Below are positions 1 to 9,630 of a DNA stretch of 64,000 nt, piece after piece (the stretch's first letter is position 1; every line of letters begins with the position of its first letter). Under the pieces are notes generated by a model, which saw nothing but the letters and a program-made list of their open reading frames with translations, searched no databases and had not been told where the DNA came from. Origin of the DNA: Planctomycetota bacterium (GTDB lineage: Bacteria; Planctomycetota; Planctomycetia; Gemmatales; Gemmataceae); contig RFZJ01000001.1 in the NCBI GenBank assembly GCA_009920765.1, forward strand, positions 105,774 to 169,773. Direction: 5' to 3'. The position numbers were made by a program, and so were the translations under genes.

Positions 1-137
1 AACTGCCAGCACAGATGCCCAATGGCAACAGTTTGACTGAACTAAATACCAATCTTGATAAGGATGTGGAAAAATTACTTGCACCTTCCTCAACCAAATC
101 CAACAAAAACCAATCTGCCCAGCGAAAGGATAATTAG
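1..137 (+). CDS. 3' end of an unidentified CDS (partial)
   Basis: An open frame with codons starting at position 3 runs in from the left edge and stops at TAG 135-137. The visible 44 residues are polar (Asn, Lys, Ser, Thr, Gln rich) and start LPAQMPNGNSLTELNTNLD; there is no recognisable domain. It ends two bases before the ATG of the lipoprotein gene at 140, which suggests translational coupling in one operon. The family cannot be named from this tail. It could instead be a chance open frame, but the tight junction with the next gene argues for a real gene. Confidence 0.55.
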   Translation, partial: LPAQMPNGNSLTELNTNLDKDVEKLLAPSSTKSNKNQSAQRKDN

Positions 138-139
138 TC

Positions 140-391
140 ATGAAGAATATAGCCACAGCTTTAATGCTGGGAGTTATTGCTACAACAGGTTGCGTAACAT
201 TACCCGAAATCGACAAAAAAGCTGATATTAGCACCAGTCAAGAAAAGACACGGGGATTGTCCAATGACAAAGTTCCCGTGATGGCAGACCAAATCAATGC
301 TGACAACGCAAGTAAGATGCTTGCAAATCTTGAAGAAGAAGTCAGCAAGGCCTATCGAGAACCTTTGGAATTATCACCTGATAACAATTAA
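140..391 (+). CDS. small predicted lipoprotein (83 aa)
   Basis: Short exported protein. The N-terminus MKNIATALMLGVIATTGC has one Lys, a hydrophobic stretch and a lipobox-like ATTGC, so Cys18 is the likely lipidated residue. The mature part is about 65 residues, charged, rich in Asp, Glu and Lys, with no known fold visible. It starts two bases after the preceding stop and is followed by a strong terminator, so it is the last gene of an operon that enters from the left. Function unknown; the family is not recognised. The lipoprotein call rests on the signal alone. Confidence 0.65.
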   Translation: MKNIATALMLGVIATTGCVTLPEIDKKADISTSQEKTRGLSNDKVPVMADQINADNASKMLANLEEEVSKAYREPLELSPDNN

Positions 392-392
392 T

Positions 393-420
393 AAAGCCCG
401 GAGTTCCGGGCTTTATTATA
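393..420 (+). terminator. intrinsic terminator after the lipoprotein gene
   Basis: A 9-bp perfect GC-rich stem (AAAGCCCGG at 393-401 with CCGGGCTTT at 406-414) has a 4-base loop and is followed by an A/T-rich tail. It lies between the stop of the lipoprotein gene and the converging end of the sigma factor gene, and may work in both directions. Confidence 0.8.
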
Positions 421-434
421 AAATCGCCTTAGGT

Positions 435-2024
435 TTAAGACATACTATTTTCCCTAAACGCCTCCAGACGCTGACTGCGGGATGGTTGGCGAAGCTTAAT
501 AATGGCCCTCGATTCGATCTGCCTGATTCTTTCCCGGGTTATGCCGTAAGTACTTGCAACATCTTCCAAAGTTCTTGGATGCCCATCCAGCAATCCAAAT
601 CTCATTTCTAAAACTTCTCTTTCCCTTGGGCTAAGAGATTTCAAAACCTCCTGGATACGATCTTTTAGAAGATGTTGATCAACTGCAACACCAGGGTTGC
701 AGGTATGCCGATCATCAAGAAAATCTTCAAGAGCCCTTTCTCCATCGCCCCCCATGGGTTCATGAATACTGAGGGGGTTTTTCGATACGGTGCGCAGTAA
801 TTGGGTTTCTTCAGCACTTACCCCCACAATTTTTGCAATCTCATCTGCAGTGGGCTCTTTTCCCGTCAAACTGGACAGCTCATTTCGAACCCGTTCCACT
901 GCGGCAAGCATTCCCACTTGATGGCAGGGAACTCGGATCGTGCGGGCATGGTCTGCCAAGGCCCGGGTAATACCCTGTCTGATCCACCAGGTTGCATAAG
1001 TACCAAACTTATAGCCTAACCGGTGCTCAAACTTATCAACCGCGCGCATCAATCCTCGATTCCCTTCCTGAATAAGATCCGAAAAAGCAAGCCCCCTAGT
1101 GCGGTAACGCTTTGCTATTGAAACAACGAGCCTAAGGTTTCCCTCTGCAAGATCCCTTCTGGCTTTGCGATATTGCTCTCTTCTGGAGACTAAAACCGCA
1201 TTGAAAGCAAAGAAATCCTCTGCATTTGAAAACGAAGAAAAACTGAGATCGCGAAGCTCCTTCACAAGCCGGGTGTGTTTTTCCCTATGTTGTCGGGAAC
1301 GTAAACTACCTCGCATTTCAAAGAGAATCTCTTTCATACGGGCCGAACGACTTAGAAGGTCATCCACCCAAATATCGATGAGATCAATCCGCGGCGCAAG
1401 TTCTTCTGCAAGTTTGATCGCTTTTCGGGTCTTAATCCAAATTTCTTTCCTTAAACGATTTTTTACTGCCAAGGATGTTGTGCGAAACATCGCTTGAAAA
1501 TCACTTTTGGCAGCATTAACAACACGCTTTAAGGTACGAAGATGGAAAGGCATCCTGGCAATAATTTTTTCCCGCGTGATGCCCAAAGTCCCGACAACAT
1601 CAACATGCGGATCGATGGGAAGCTCTCCCGCCTGAACTTTTTCAAACATCTCAATCACACGAGTAAGATTCAACAGGTTCGACAAGGCAGCTTTACGATA
1701 TCGGGCACGATGACGCTCCAAACTGACAGCAAGTTTAAGTTCTTCGTTTCTATTTAAAAGTGGAATGGAACCCATCTGCCTCAGGTATAATCCCAGGGCA
1801 TCGTCAGAACCTTGACTGGCAATTACCTTCTCATCTGATTTGGCAGCATTTTCCTCGCCAACCTCAGCCTCGATTTGAGTAAATATTTCTTCAGCTACCG
1901 AAGGAGAAAAAACTTCTTCAGTTTGATACGATACCAATCGTGTGGACTTAGGGCTTTTTTTAGAAGGTGCGAGATTGATATCATCCTTCTGACGCTTTAA
2001 AACTTTTTTGATGTTTTTTTTCAT
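435..2024 (-). CDS. rpoD: RNA polymerase primary-type sigma factor (sigma-70, RpoD/SigA-like)
   Basis: Directs RNA polymerase to -10/-35 promoters. Domains in order over 529 residues: a short basic/acidic N-terminus without a clear region 1.1; region 1.2 at about 73-105 ([14 protein letters not shown]); a long non-conserved segment at about 110-285; region 2 at about 290-362 with the core-binding and -10 recognition helix ([16 protein letters not shown]); region 3 at about 368-445; and region 4 at about 455-520 with a -35 helix-turn-helix ([20 protein letters not shown]). The ATG at 2024 has AAGGA a few bases upstream. It is divergent from the PSCyt2 gene across 151 bp. The size and non-conserved segment fit a housekeeping sigma factor, but planctomycetes can carry several RpoD paralogues, so the primary role is inferred. 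Confidence 0.9.
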   Translation of the reverse strand: MKKNIKKVLKRQKDDINLAPSKKSPKSTRLVSYQTEEVFSPSVAEEIFTQIEAEVGEENAAKSDEKVIASQGSDDALGLYLRQMGSIPLLNRNEELKLAVSLERHRARYRKAALSNLLNLTRVIEMFEKVQAGELPIDPHVDVVGTLGITREKIIARMPFHLRTLKRVVNAAKSDFQAMFRTTSLAVKNRLRKEIWIKTRKAIKLAEELAPRIDLIDIWVDDLLSRSARMKEILFEMRGSLRSRQHREKHTRLVKELRDLSFSSFSNAEDFFAFNAVLVSRREQYRKARRDLAEGNLRLVVSIAKRYRTRGLAFSDLIQEGNRGLMRAVDKFEHRLGYKFGTYATWWIRQGITRALADHARTIRVPCHQVGMLAAVERVRNELSSLTGKEPTADEIAKIVGVSAEETQLLRTVSKNPLSIHEPMGGDGERALEDFLDDRHTCNPGVAVDQHLLKDRIQEVLKSLSPREREVLEMRFGLLDGHPRTLEDVASTYGITRERIRQIESRAIIKLRQPSRSQRLEAFRENSMS

Positions 2025-2175
2025 TATTCAAACAATCCTTAGTAAGAAACCTTTGAACCTGAAAAATTATATACACCTGTACACACAATTGTTTCAAAAG
2101 CAAAATTTTTGGATAAAATACTTCTACCTTTAATTTTAAGTAAGACTTACTGTCCAAAATCGAAGAAAATCAATC

Positions 2176-4590
2176 ATGAGAAAAAATTTAGCTAATAAGT
2201 TTCCGAACAATTCTATTATTAGGCCTGTACCAATGATTTTTGCCTGTTTTGACAAAATTTCTTTCAGAAATGTTAAAAAAATAGGGTTGTTTGCATCAAT
2301 CAGTCTGTTTTTAATCTTAAACTTTGCCTTGGCACAGGAAAACGCCCCCTCAGAACCTGAACTTTCCACCGCAGACAAATCTCACTGGGCATTCCAGGCC
2401 CCTAAAAACAGACCGCTTCCAACTGTCAAAAACAGTCCTTGGACCACGAATCCCATAGACTTTTTTATTCTTGAAAAACTGGAAGCAAAACAACTTTCCC
2501 CTTCTCAGCCAGCAACAAAAGAACATTTAATACGAAGAGTTACCCTGGACCTAATTGGCCTCCCCCCCACAATCGATGAAATAAATGCTTTTATAAATGA
2601 CCAAAAACCCAACGCTTATGAAGCCCTGATCGATAGGCTTTTAAGCTCGCCTCACTACGGTGAACGTTGGAGCTTATTTTGGCTTGATCTCGCCCGATAT
2701 GCTGAATCCAACGGGTACGAAGCCGATGGGGAAAGATCCCAATTCTGGCGCTACCGTGATTATGTTTTAAATGCTTTTAACTCGGACAAACCATATTATG
2801 AATTCATATTGGAACAGCTTGCCGGTGATATTCTTGCCAAGAGCTTGATCAAGCCAAATGAGGATATTCCCCAGGCTATCCTTCGCAATCCCAAAATTGC
2901 CGATCTTTTAAACGCTGTGGGTTTCAACCGTTGTGGCCCAACTCATATGGTGGGTGGAAATACCGACCAGGAAGTTCTTAGGCAGGAAAATCTTACAGAA
3001 ATGACCACTGCTGTTGGCAGTGTTTTCATGGGTCTTACAATCGGGTGCGCCCGCTGTCACGATCACAAATTCGATCCTCTTTCCCAAGTGGATTATTACC
3101 GCATGCAGGGATTCTTTGGCAGCACTTATTTCAAGGAAATCGATATTGTCAGTGCAACTCAAAAAAAAGCCCGTGAAGACGAAGCCTTCAGATACAAGCA
3201 GCAATTAACTCCTCTTAAATCCTTGGTTGATGCAATCGACAAGCCCGTGCGTGACAAACTTACCAAGGCAAAAATCGAAAGCCTTGATAAAGAAACTCGG
3301 ATTGCCTTGGCAACCGATGTCAAACAGCGATCACCTCAGCAGCACAAATTGGTTTCCCTGGCAAATCCATTGGTGAAGGTTACTTGGGATGAGGTTCTCG
3401 ATGCTCTAACGCCCAAAGCACGGGAAGAACGCGATAAAATCAAAGCCCGCATGCATGATATCGAGGCACGAAAGCCCCAACCTTCACCCCAATCTTTTAG
3501 CATTGCAGATAATGGCACAGGGGGAACAAACTTTTTAAAACGAGGCAATCCAAAAAACAAAGGGCCCCGGATTGAACCTGGTTTCCCCAGATTGCTTGCT
3601 CCCAATGGATTACAAGCAGGCAATGGCAAAGTTCCTGATAGGCTTGATTTGGCACAATGGTTGATTAGATCTGAAAACCCACTTACGGCCAAAGTCATGG
3701 TAAACCGAATCTGGCAACAGCATTTTGGCACCGGGATTGTTGCAACTCCAAGCGATTACGGCATAAAGGGAATACCCCCCACCCATCCAGAATTACTCGA
3801 TTGGCTAGCATTGGAATTCGTGAATTCTGGCTGGTCAATCAAGCACATTCACAAGCAAATTGTTTTATCCTCCACCTACAGGCAGACCTCAAAAAATGAA
3901 AACCTTGCAGGGTTGAAGGAAGATCCAGAAAACAAGTATTTATGGCGAATGAATCGCAAGCGGATGGATGCAGAAATTCTGCGTGATTCGATGATATTTG
4001 TTGCTGGAAAAATAAACCAGAAATTTCATGGACCAATGATCAAAATCCCGTTGGAGCCTGAGGTATATGATCTAATTTTCACCGAGGGTGAACCCGATGG
4101 ACTATGGCTTGCCAACCCTGATCCGAATGAACATTTTCGAAGAAGTGTATACTTGTTTAACAAACGAAATGTCAGGCTGCCCGTGCTTGAAGTATTCGAC
4201 CAACCCGACACCCTGGTTACCTGCCCGATCAGAAATTCCTCCACACACGCCCCCCAGGCACTTACCATGCTTAATGGTCCACTTTCCCAAGAACTTTGTC
4301 TGGCATTGGCTGCCAATATTATTGATGCTACAGGCACCAAGCAGGAAGATTGGATCACTCTTCTTTGGCAACGAGCATTAGGAAGAAAACCCACCCCGAC
4401 CGAACAGGAGAATGCAAGCTCTTTTCTAACAGAACAAGCAGAGAAAATTGCAGCTTTGACTTCAGATAAAATCGCTTTGCGCATTCCCAAAACCTTTAAA
4501 AAGCAGCATGTAGACCCCAATATCGCTGCAGCTTTTTCAGATTTGTGCCTCGCTTTATATAACACCAACGAATTTGTTTACAGGCCTTAA
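2176..4590 (+). CDS. secreted PSCyt2/PSD1 (DUF1549/DUF1553) protein, solitary
   Basis: Planctomycete-type exported protein of unknown reaction. After a signal-like segment (KKIGLFASISLFLILNFALA, cleavage near ALA-QE) it has a DUF1549 domain with the family motifs RRVTLDLIGLPPT, YGERW and W.DLARYAESNGYE, and a CXXCH-type site in GCARCHDHKFDPLSQ. A C-terminal DUF1553 domain follows, with NRIWQQHFG, STYRQTS and HAPQALTMLNG. It lacks the N-terminal PSCyt1 cytochrome module present in the paralogue at 53910-56363, and no DUF1501 gene is adjacent. The ATG at 2176 gives a long N-region; ATG 2233 would give a more usual signal peptide and is a reasonable alternative. The next gene follows after six bases, so they are probably co-transcribed. 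Confidence 0.88.
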   Translation: MRKNLANKFPNNSIIRPVPMIFACFDKISFRNVKKIGLFASISLFLILNFALAQENAPSEPELSTADKSHWAFQAPKNRPLPTVKNSPWTTNPIDFFILEKLEAKQLSPSQPATKEHLIRRVTLDLIGLPPTIDEINAFINDQKPNAYEALIDRLLSSPHYGERWSLFWLDLARYAESNGYEADGERSQFWRYRDYVLNAFNSDKPYYEFILEQLAGDILAKSLIKPNEDIPQAILRNPKIADLLNAVGFNRCGPTHMVGGNTDQEVLRQENLTEMTTAVGSVFMGLTIGCARCHDHKFDPLSQVDYYRMQGFFGSTYFKEIDIVSATQKKAREDEAFRYKQQLTPLKSLVDAIDKPVRDKLTKAKIESLDKETRIALATDVKQRSPQQHKLVSLANPLVKVTWDEVLDALTPKAREERDKIKARMHDIEARKPQPSPQSFSIADNGTGGTNFLKRGNPKNKGPRIEPGFPRLLAPNGLQAGNGKVPDRLDLAQWLIRSENPLTAKVMVNRIWQQHFGTGIVATPSDYGIKGIPPTHPELLDWLALEFVNSGWSIKHIHKQIVLSSTYRQTSKNENLAGLKEDPENKYLWRMNRKRMDAEILRDSMIFVAGKINQKFHGPMIKIPLEPEVYDLIFTEGEPDGLWLANPDPNEHFRRSVYLFNKRNVRLPVLEVFDQPDTLVTCPIRNSSTHAPQALTMLNGPLSQELCLALAANIIDATGTKQEDWITLLWQRALGRKPTPTEQENASSFLTEQAEKIAALTSDKIALRIPKTFKKQHVDPNIAAAFSDLCLALYNTNEFVYRP

Positions 4591-4596
4591 TCCTTC

Positions 4597-5514
4597 ATGA
4601 ATGAAAATAAAACCTTCGACATTTTGGGCATTGGTTGTGTTGCTGTTGATGAAATCCTTCGTATTCCAAAATGGCCTGAACAAGACACCAAAGTAAGGTT
4701 AAGCCATTACGACAGGCAATGTGGTGGATTGACAGGAAACGCACTGGTTGCAGCTTCGCGCTTTGGGGCCAATTGTGCATTCGCTGGCCATCTGGGGCTT
4801 GATTCCAATTCCGATTTTGTAAAAAACACCTTTCTTAAAGAAAACATCAACATGGACCATGTGCCATGGAAAACCGATTCCATGCCAATACATTCCTTTA
4901 TTATTGTTGATGAATCCAACGACACAAGAACGATATTATTTAATCTAAATGGCTCGACGGGGGCCCCCGCAGACTCCCCGCCCGAAAGTGTTATTCTCGC
5001 AAGCAAAGTTTTGTTTGTAGATCATTACGGAATAGAGGGTATGATCCGCAGCGCTAAAATTGCTAGGCGTGCGGGAATTCCGGTTGTAGCCGACCTCGAA
5101 AGAAATGAATGGCAAGGTTTCGATGAATTGCTTTCCCTTGTTGATCATCTAATCATCTCAATAAAATTTGCACGCAGGATATCGGGATGCAGTTCGCCTG
5201 GTGCAATTGCACATAAACTTTTCACTCCTGGAAAAAAAGTGGTGGTGGTAACCGGTGGCGAAGAAGGGTGCTGGTATGTTGAAGAAAATAGGATTCTAAA
5301 ACACTTTCCAGCCTATAAGGTGAAAGCAATCGACACCACGGGATGTGGCGATGTTTTTCATGGGGTGTATAGTGCATGCCTTGCTGCGGGCCTACCTATC
5401 AACGAAAGAATAAAGTTTGCATCGGGTGCTGCAGCTATTAAATCCCTGCACCCTGGGGCTCAAAAAGGGGCACCCACAAAAGACCAGGTTTTAGAGTTTC
5501 TAAACAACCGTTAA
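4597..5514 (+). CDS. PfkB/ribokinase-family carbohydrate kinase
   Basis: Cytoplasmic ATP-dependent kinase of the ribokinase/PfkB fold, 305 residues, a normal family length. The N-terminal family pattern is GIGCVAVDEILRIP followed by a Gly-Gly substrate-binding turn (QCGGLTGNALVAASRFG). Near the C-terminus is the anion-hole/catalytic signature DTTGCGDVFHG, whose second Asp is the expected base. The substrate (ribose, fructose, adenosine or another sugar) cannot be told from sequence. It starts six bases after the PSCyt2/PSD1 gene, implying one transcript, so the substrate may be a product of the secreted system's pathway; that link is only inference. It converges on the sensor kinase gene with an 18-bp gap. 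Confidence 0.88.
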   Translation: MNENKTFDILGIGCVAVDEILRIPKWPEQDTKVRLSHYDRQCGGLTGNALVAASRFGANCAFAGHLGLDSNSDFVKNTFLKENINMDHVPWKTDSMPIHSFIIVDESNDTRTILFNLNGSTGAPADSPPESVILASKVLFVDHYGIEGMIRSAKIARRAGIPVVADLERNEWQGFDELLSLVDHLIISIKFARRISGCSSPGAIAHKLFTPGKKVVVVTGGEEGCWYVEENRILKHFPAYKVKAIDTTGCGDVFHGVYSACLAAGLPINERIKFASGAAAIKSLHPGAQKGAPTKDQVLEFLNNR

Positions 5515-5532
5515 AGATGTTTTTCCAAGACG

Positions 5533-7281
5533 TTATGAAGCCTTGGTTTCAGAATCCTTGCCGCCCTGCGATCCATCCTCCTCCAACTGTGGCTCGACCC
5601 GTCTGGCTTTCGAAAAATCAACACTGCCATAGGATAAATCAACCTCAAGCCGGGGTTCAGTGCTTAGCTCAATCGGAATCACAACGGTAAAGGTACTACC
5701 TTTACCCAATTCGCTTTGAAGCGAAACTTCACCCCCAAGTAACTTGGTTAGTTCCCTAACAATGGAGAGTCCGAGGCCAGTTCCATCATGTTCGCGGGTA
5801 AGAGTACTCCCTGCCTGCCTGAATTTTTCAAAAACAAGATCCTGTTCTTCCGGGGCAATACCAACCCCGGTATCAGAAACCGTCATGATGTGATTTTTGC
5901 CTTCCTGCTCAACCTTTAAAAGAACTTTGCCACCTTCAGGGGTGAATTTAACTGCGTTAGAAAGCAGGTTGGCAAGAATTTGCCTGAGTTTTACCCTATC
6001 CTGCCTAAGGTTTTTGATATCGGAAGGAATGACCGATTGAAGATCGATGTTTTTCTTTTCAGCAAGGGGCCTGGTCATGGTTAAAAGGCCTTCGCTAACA
6101 TCATCGAAACGGAATTCAGTAATCGAAACTTCCATCTTGCCCGCTTCGATTTTCGCAAGGTCCAGGATCTCATTAATCAAGCTGAGAAGTTGTTCCCCGG
6201 AACTCCGTATGTTCCCCGCCCAGCGAATATGTTTTTCAGTAAAGTTTTGGGTGTTGAGCAACAAGTCGCTGAAACCAAGAATCGAGTTCAAAGGCGTTCT
6301 GAGTTCATGAGACATCTTTGCCAAAAAGTCGCTTTTCAGTTTGTTGGATTCAAATAATGCCAGGTTCGCATGGGCCAATTCATCCACTTTTCTATCAAGG
6401 TTGGTGTTCACCTTTTTAAGACGATCCTGCATGCTTACAAGGTTTCGTAACATTCGATTAAATGCATGGCTGAGGTCTTCAAATTCATCGCCAGTTTGAA
6501 TTTCACTCCGGACATTTAATTCTCCTGCGCTGATCGCATCGCTTACTTCTTTCAAGTGTTTTACCGGTTTCACAATCACATAACGCACGATCAGGTAACT
6601 TCCCCCCATGATTAAAAGTGCGGTTATCAAAGCATTGGAAATGAGAATTGCACGGTTGATGTGCACTTGTTTTTCAATTGAATCAATCGGGATATCCACA
6701 TCAATTTGAATCATGGCGAGCAGGTCATTTTCCTTGATGGCGCCCTGCAATTGGGTATGACAAGCCATACAAGACTTGCTTGCACGAATCGCTGCGTAAT
6801 AGTGATTCACAGACCGGGAAAGAAATAATTTGTTTTCTTCATTTCTATCGGGGTTATTTATGAATTCATTGAGTTGTTCATGGCCATAGGGGTCATCAGG
6901 TTTGTTTTCCGCCCTTGTAGCATTGGGAGTTATCAAGCGATAGCGATATTCCTTAAGAGCCCTAGGCCAGTTTTTTTCCCACTGCCTGCGAAAGTCCGCC
7001 AAGGCTCTGGCGGTATCAGGCGCCACAGGTAGTGCACTATCAATGGGCTTGCCATCGACTCCAACGGTTTTACAAACAGAGGTTAAAAGATGATCCACAA
7101 TTTGATTAACAAGCAACCTGCAAGTTGTGGGAATTTGCTCGTAGGCAAGATGCTCGGTCTGATAAGCATACAGGGAAAAACTGCCACTGATCAAAAGAAG
7201 TATGAAGCCCCCGAAAAGGAATCGGCACTTTCGTTCGAGGCTGGTTTCGCCCAACAATCTTTTAAAAGCTCGATAAGACAT
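5533..7281 (-). CDS. membrane sensor histidine kinase with heme-motif (DUF3365-like) sensor domain
   Basis: Two-component sensor. In order: TM1 near residues 21-40; a periplasmic domain of about 170 residues with a CXXCH motif (SCMACH) resembling the DUF3365/Tll0287-like heme sensor; TM2 near 210-232; HAMP; a short coiled coil; HisKA with phospho-acceptor His in AKMSHELRTPLNS (about residue 325); and HATPase_c with N-box NLLSNAVKF, DTGVG and GTGLGLS. An acidic 25-residue tail follows and there is no receiver domain. GTG at 7290 is also in frame, but ATG 7281 has the better-placed GGGA, so it was chosen (582 aa). It lies 45 bp downstream of mutM on the same strand. No response regulator is adjacent, so its partner is elsewhere. 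A redox or gas signal is likely from the heme motif but not shown. Confidence 0.9.
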   Translation of the reverse strand: MSYRAFKRLLGETSLERKCRFLFGGFILLLISGSFSLYAYQTEHLAYEQIPTTCRLLVNQIVDHLLTSVCKTVGVDGKPIDSALPVAPDTARALADFRRQWEKNWPRALKEYRYRLITPNATRAENKPDDPYGHEQLNEFINNPDRNEENKLFLSRSVNHYYAAIRASKSCMACHTQLQGAIKENDLLAMIQIDVDIPIDSIEKQVHINRAILISNALITALLIMGGSYLIVRYVIVKPVKHLKEVSDAISAGELNVRSEIQTGDEFEDLSHAFNRMLRNLVSMQDRLKKVNTNLDRKVDELAHANLALFESNKLKSDFLAKMSHELRTPLNSILGFSDLLLNTQNFTEKHIRWAGNIRSSGEQLLSLINEILDLAKIEAGKMEVSITEFRFDDVSEGLLTMTRPLAEKKNIDLQSVIPSDIKNLRQDRVKLRQILANLLSNAVKFTPEGGKVLLKVEQEGKNHIMTVSDTGVGIAPEEQDLVFEKFRQAGSTLTREHDGTGLGLSIVRELTKLLGGEVSLQSELGKGSTFTVVIPIELSTEPRLEVDLSYGSVDFSKARRVEPQLEEDGSQGGKDSETKAS

Positions 7282-7326
7282 TATTCCCACATATATGGAT
7301 TAACTAATTTTAATACCAAGGAGATT

Positions 7327-8166
7327 CTACCGTGAACAGGGTTTTTTAGGCTGACAAATCGGGCAAAAATGTGTGGATCTTCCAGCGAGCACGATTTTTT
7401 TGATGAAATGACCACATTTCCTGCAGGGTTCGCCAGTTCTTCCATATGCTTGAAATTCATCCTGATACCCCCCCATCAACCCGGAACCACCAACATAATC
7501 TTTAATGGTAGACCCTCGATTTTCAATTGCCTTGCCCAGCACTTCTCCAATAGATTTCGCCAACAACAAGGCTTCTTTTTTAGACAACGATTTTGCATTT
7601 CTCTCAGGATTTAGACCGGATTTATACAAAGATTCATCTGCATAGATATTACCCACTCCGGTGATATTTTTTTGATCAAGAAGGAACGCTTTCAAATTTC
7701 GCGAACTTTTTGCAAGCGTGTCAAGCCAATAATCTTTTGGGATGTTAAAAGGTTCCGGACCCAACTCCCTCGATTCAAAAAATTCTTTTAGCGCTTGCTC
7801 GGAAAGAAACACGTCGGCTGAGCCAAACCTGCGAATATCCCGAAAGCGAAGTTCTTCTGCACCACGATCCAATGAAAAAACAAGGTTTACATGTGTTTGG
7901 CGGGGAGTTTTTTGATTGAAAACACACAATTGCCCGGTCATCCCCAGATGGATCACCAGTTGCAATTTTGAGCGTAAAGAGATAATGATCCATTTGCCCC
8001 GGCGTACAACTTTCTCGATAGTTTGATTTTCAAGCAATTGGCTCCAGAGGGGGTTCCACGGCCTACGAAGTTTTTTTCCCAGAACTTCCACCTTTACTAT
8101 GGTTTTCGAAGTTAAAAGTGGGATTAAATCTCGAACTACGGTTTCCACTTCCGGCAATTCTGGCAT
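7327..8166 (-). CDS. mutM: formamidopyrimidine-DNA glycosylase (Fpg/MutM)
   Basis: Base-excision repair enzyme that removes 8-oxoguanine and ring-opened purines and cuts the AP site. The frame is open further upstream, but the mature enzyme needs Pro2 as nucleophile, so ATG 8166 (MPELPEVETV) is the start, giving 279 residues, the usual size. Visible features: Pro2/Glu3; the beta-turn lysine region RRGKWI; the helix-two-turn-helix region with ITGVGNIYADE; and the C-terminal zinc finger CRKCG...CPIC. It lies upstream of the heme-motif sensor kinase on the same strand with a 45-bp gap, so the two may share a transcript; both could be linked to oxidative conditions, which is inference. Confidence 0.96.
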   Translation of the reverse strand: MPELPEVETVVRDLIPLLTSKTIVKVEVLGKKLRRPWNPLWSQLLENQTIEKVVRRGKWIIISLRSKLQLVIHLGMTGQLCVFNQKTPRQTHVNLVFSLDRGAEELRFRDIRRFGSADVFLSEQALKEFFESRELGPEPFNIPKDYWLDTLAKSSRNLKAFLLDQKNITGVGNIYADESLYKSGLNPERNAKSLSKKEALLLAKSIGEVLGKAIENRGSTIKDYVGGSGLMGGYQDEFQAYGRTGEPCRKCGHFIKKIVLAGRSTHFCPICQPKKPCSR

Positions 8167-8286
8167 GCCTTTTCCCTTGGATTCATCGCCTTGTGATGAT
8201 TTTTTTGTTCTCTTTTCTGCTTCCTGCAAATATTGAATAACAATCCGACCCATTTAGCAATAAGTTATTATGTAGAACTTATAAGC

Positions 8287-8310
8287 AGGTTCGCTTGACC
8301 ACCCGAACCT
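8287..8310. other. inverted repeat upstream of trpB
   Basis: Seven-base arms AGGTTCG (8287-8293) and CGAACCT (8304-8310) with a 10-base spacer lie in the 199-bp divergent region between mutM and trpB, about 55 bp before the trpB start. There is no T-tract, so it is not a standard terminator. It could be an operator or an RNA hairpin in the trp leader; no Trp-rich leader peptide was seen. Confidence 0.4.
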
Positions 8311-8365
8311 TCGAGTCTAGTTTGATTAGGGTGGGAATTATGTTTTTTGCATAAAAAGGTTGGAC

Positions 8366-9574
8366 ATGAACTATAAACTTCAATCAACGCCTGATGCTAT
8401 GGGAAGATTCGGCCCCTTTGGTGGCAGGTATGTACCTGAAACTCTCATCGAGGCATTGAATGAACTTACCATTGAGTATGAAAAGGCCTGTAAAGACGAA
8501 GCTTTTCAAAAAGAATTCCATAGGTATTTGAATGAATATGTTGGCAGACCCTCCCGGTTATATTTTGCTGAAAGACTAACTAAAGAAGCAGGGGGCGCAA
8601 AGATACTTCTTAAAAGGGAAGATCTTAATCACACGGGCGCCCACAAAATAAATAATTCCATCGGGCAGGCACTTCTGGCAAAAAGAATGGGCAAGAAGCG
8701 AATTATTGCGGAAACTGGCGCGGGTCAGCATGGCGTAGCCACCGCTACCGCTTGCGCACTTTTCAACTTTCCCTGCAGGGTTTACATGGGCGAGGAAGAC
8801 ATCCGCAGGCAAAAACTTAACGTCTTTAAAATGCAAGCCATGGGTACGGAAGTCTGCCCGGTAACCACGGGCAGCAGAACCCTTCGCGATGCTGTTAATG
8901 AAGCCATGCGGGACTGGATGTCCACCGTTGGCGATACCCACTACATCATCGGCAGCGCCGTTGGCCCACACCCTTTCCCTTGGATTGTTCGTGATTTTCA
9001 ATCAGTTATCGGCAAAGAATCCCGCGAACAATGCATCGCTCAAACTGGAAAACTTCCCAAGGTTGTAGTGGCTAGTGTTGGTGGCGGTAGCAATGCTGCG
9101 GGGATGTTTTATCCCTTCATTCATGACATGGATGTAGAAATTGTGGGAGTCGAAGCGGGAGGTCGTGGCCCCAAACCGGGCGGAAATGCAGCCACTTTGT
9201 CACACGGGGCCCCTGGTATTTTGCACGGAGCGTTTAGCTATGTGCTTCAAGACAACGATGGTCAAACTGCGGATGTACATTCCGTTTCTGCTGGTTTGGA
9301 TTACCCAGGTGTTGGCCCGGAACATAGTTACTGGAAAGAATCAGGCAGAGTTAAATACACCAATGTAAACGATGAAGAGGCACTTGCGGGATTTGACCTT
9401 TGCTCCAAATTGGAAGGGATCTTGCCTGCGCTGGAAACAGCGCATGCAGTGGTCGAGGCAATGCGAATCGCATCCAAGCTAACCAAAGATGATGTGGTGC
9501 TTGTATGTTTTTCAGGCAGAGGAGATAAAGATTGCTACGAAATCGCCCGGGTATCAGGTGAAAGCTTGGATTAG
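8366..9574 (+). CDS. trpB: tryptophan synthase beta chain
   Basis: PLP enzyme that joins indole and serine to make tryptophan in the alpha2beta2 complex with TrpA. The family N-terminus [15 protein letters not shown] is present, the PLP Schiff-base lysine is in [13 protein letters not shown] (Lys94), and the phosphate-binding loop is [10 protein letters not shown]. Length 402 residues, typical. A TTG lies two codons upstream (8360), but ATG 8366 with AAAAAGG seven bases before is the better start. trpA follows after 56 bp. No other trp genes are in the window, so this is a split pathway with a trpBA unit. Confidence 0.97.
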   Translation: MNYKLQSTPDAMGRFGPFGGRYVPETLIEALNELTIEYEKACKDEAFQKEFHRYLNEYVGRPSRLYFAERLTKEAGGAKILLKREDLNHTGAHKINNSIGQALLAKRMGKKRIIAETGAGQHGVATATACALFNFPCRVYMGEEDIRRQKLNVFKMQAMGTEVCPVTTGSRTLRDAVNEAMRDWMSTVGDTHYIIGSAVGPHPFPWIVRDFQSVIGKESREQCIAQTGKLPKVVVASVGGGSNAAGMFYPFIHDMDVEIVGVEAGGRGPKPGGNAATLSHGAPGILHGAFSYVLQDNDGQTADVHSVSAGLDYPGVGPEHSYWKESGRVKYTNVNDEEALAGFDLCSKLEGILPALETAHAVVEAMRIASKLTKDDVVLVCFSGRGDKDCYEIARVSGESLD

Positions 9575-9630
9575 TATTTGCGATCAAAACCTTTTTAACC
9601 TAGGTCATATTAGAATCAGGAAACAGATAA

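Noticed and set aside
297..611. 104-residue plus-strand frame overlapping the lipoprotein and the sigma factor
   Set aside because: It crosses a terminator and lies antisense to rpoD; no coding character.
4026..4568. 180-residue minus-strand frame within the PSCyt2/PSD1 gene
   Set aside because: Antisense to a gene with clear conserved motifs; a shadow.
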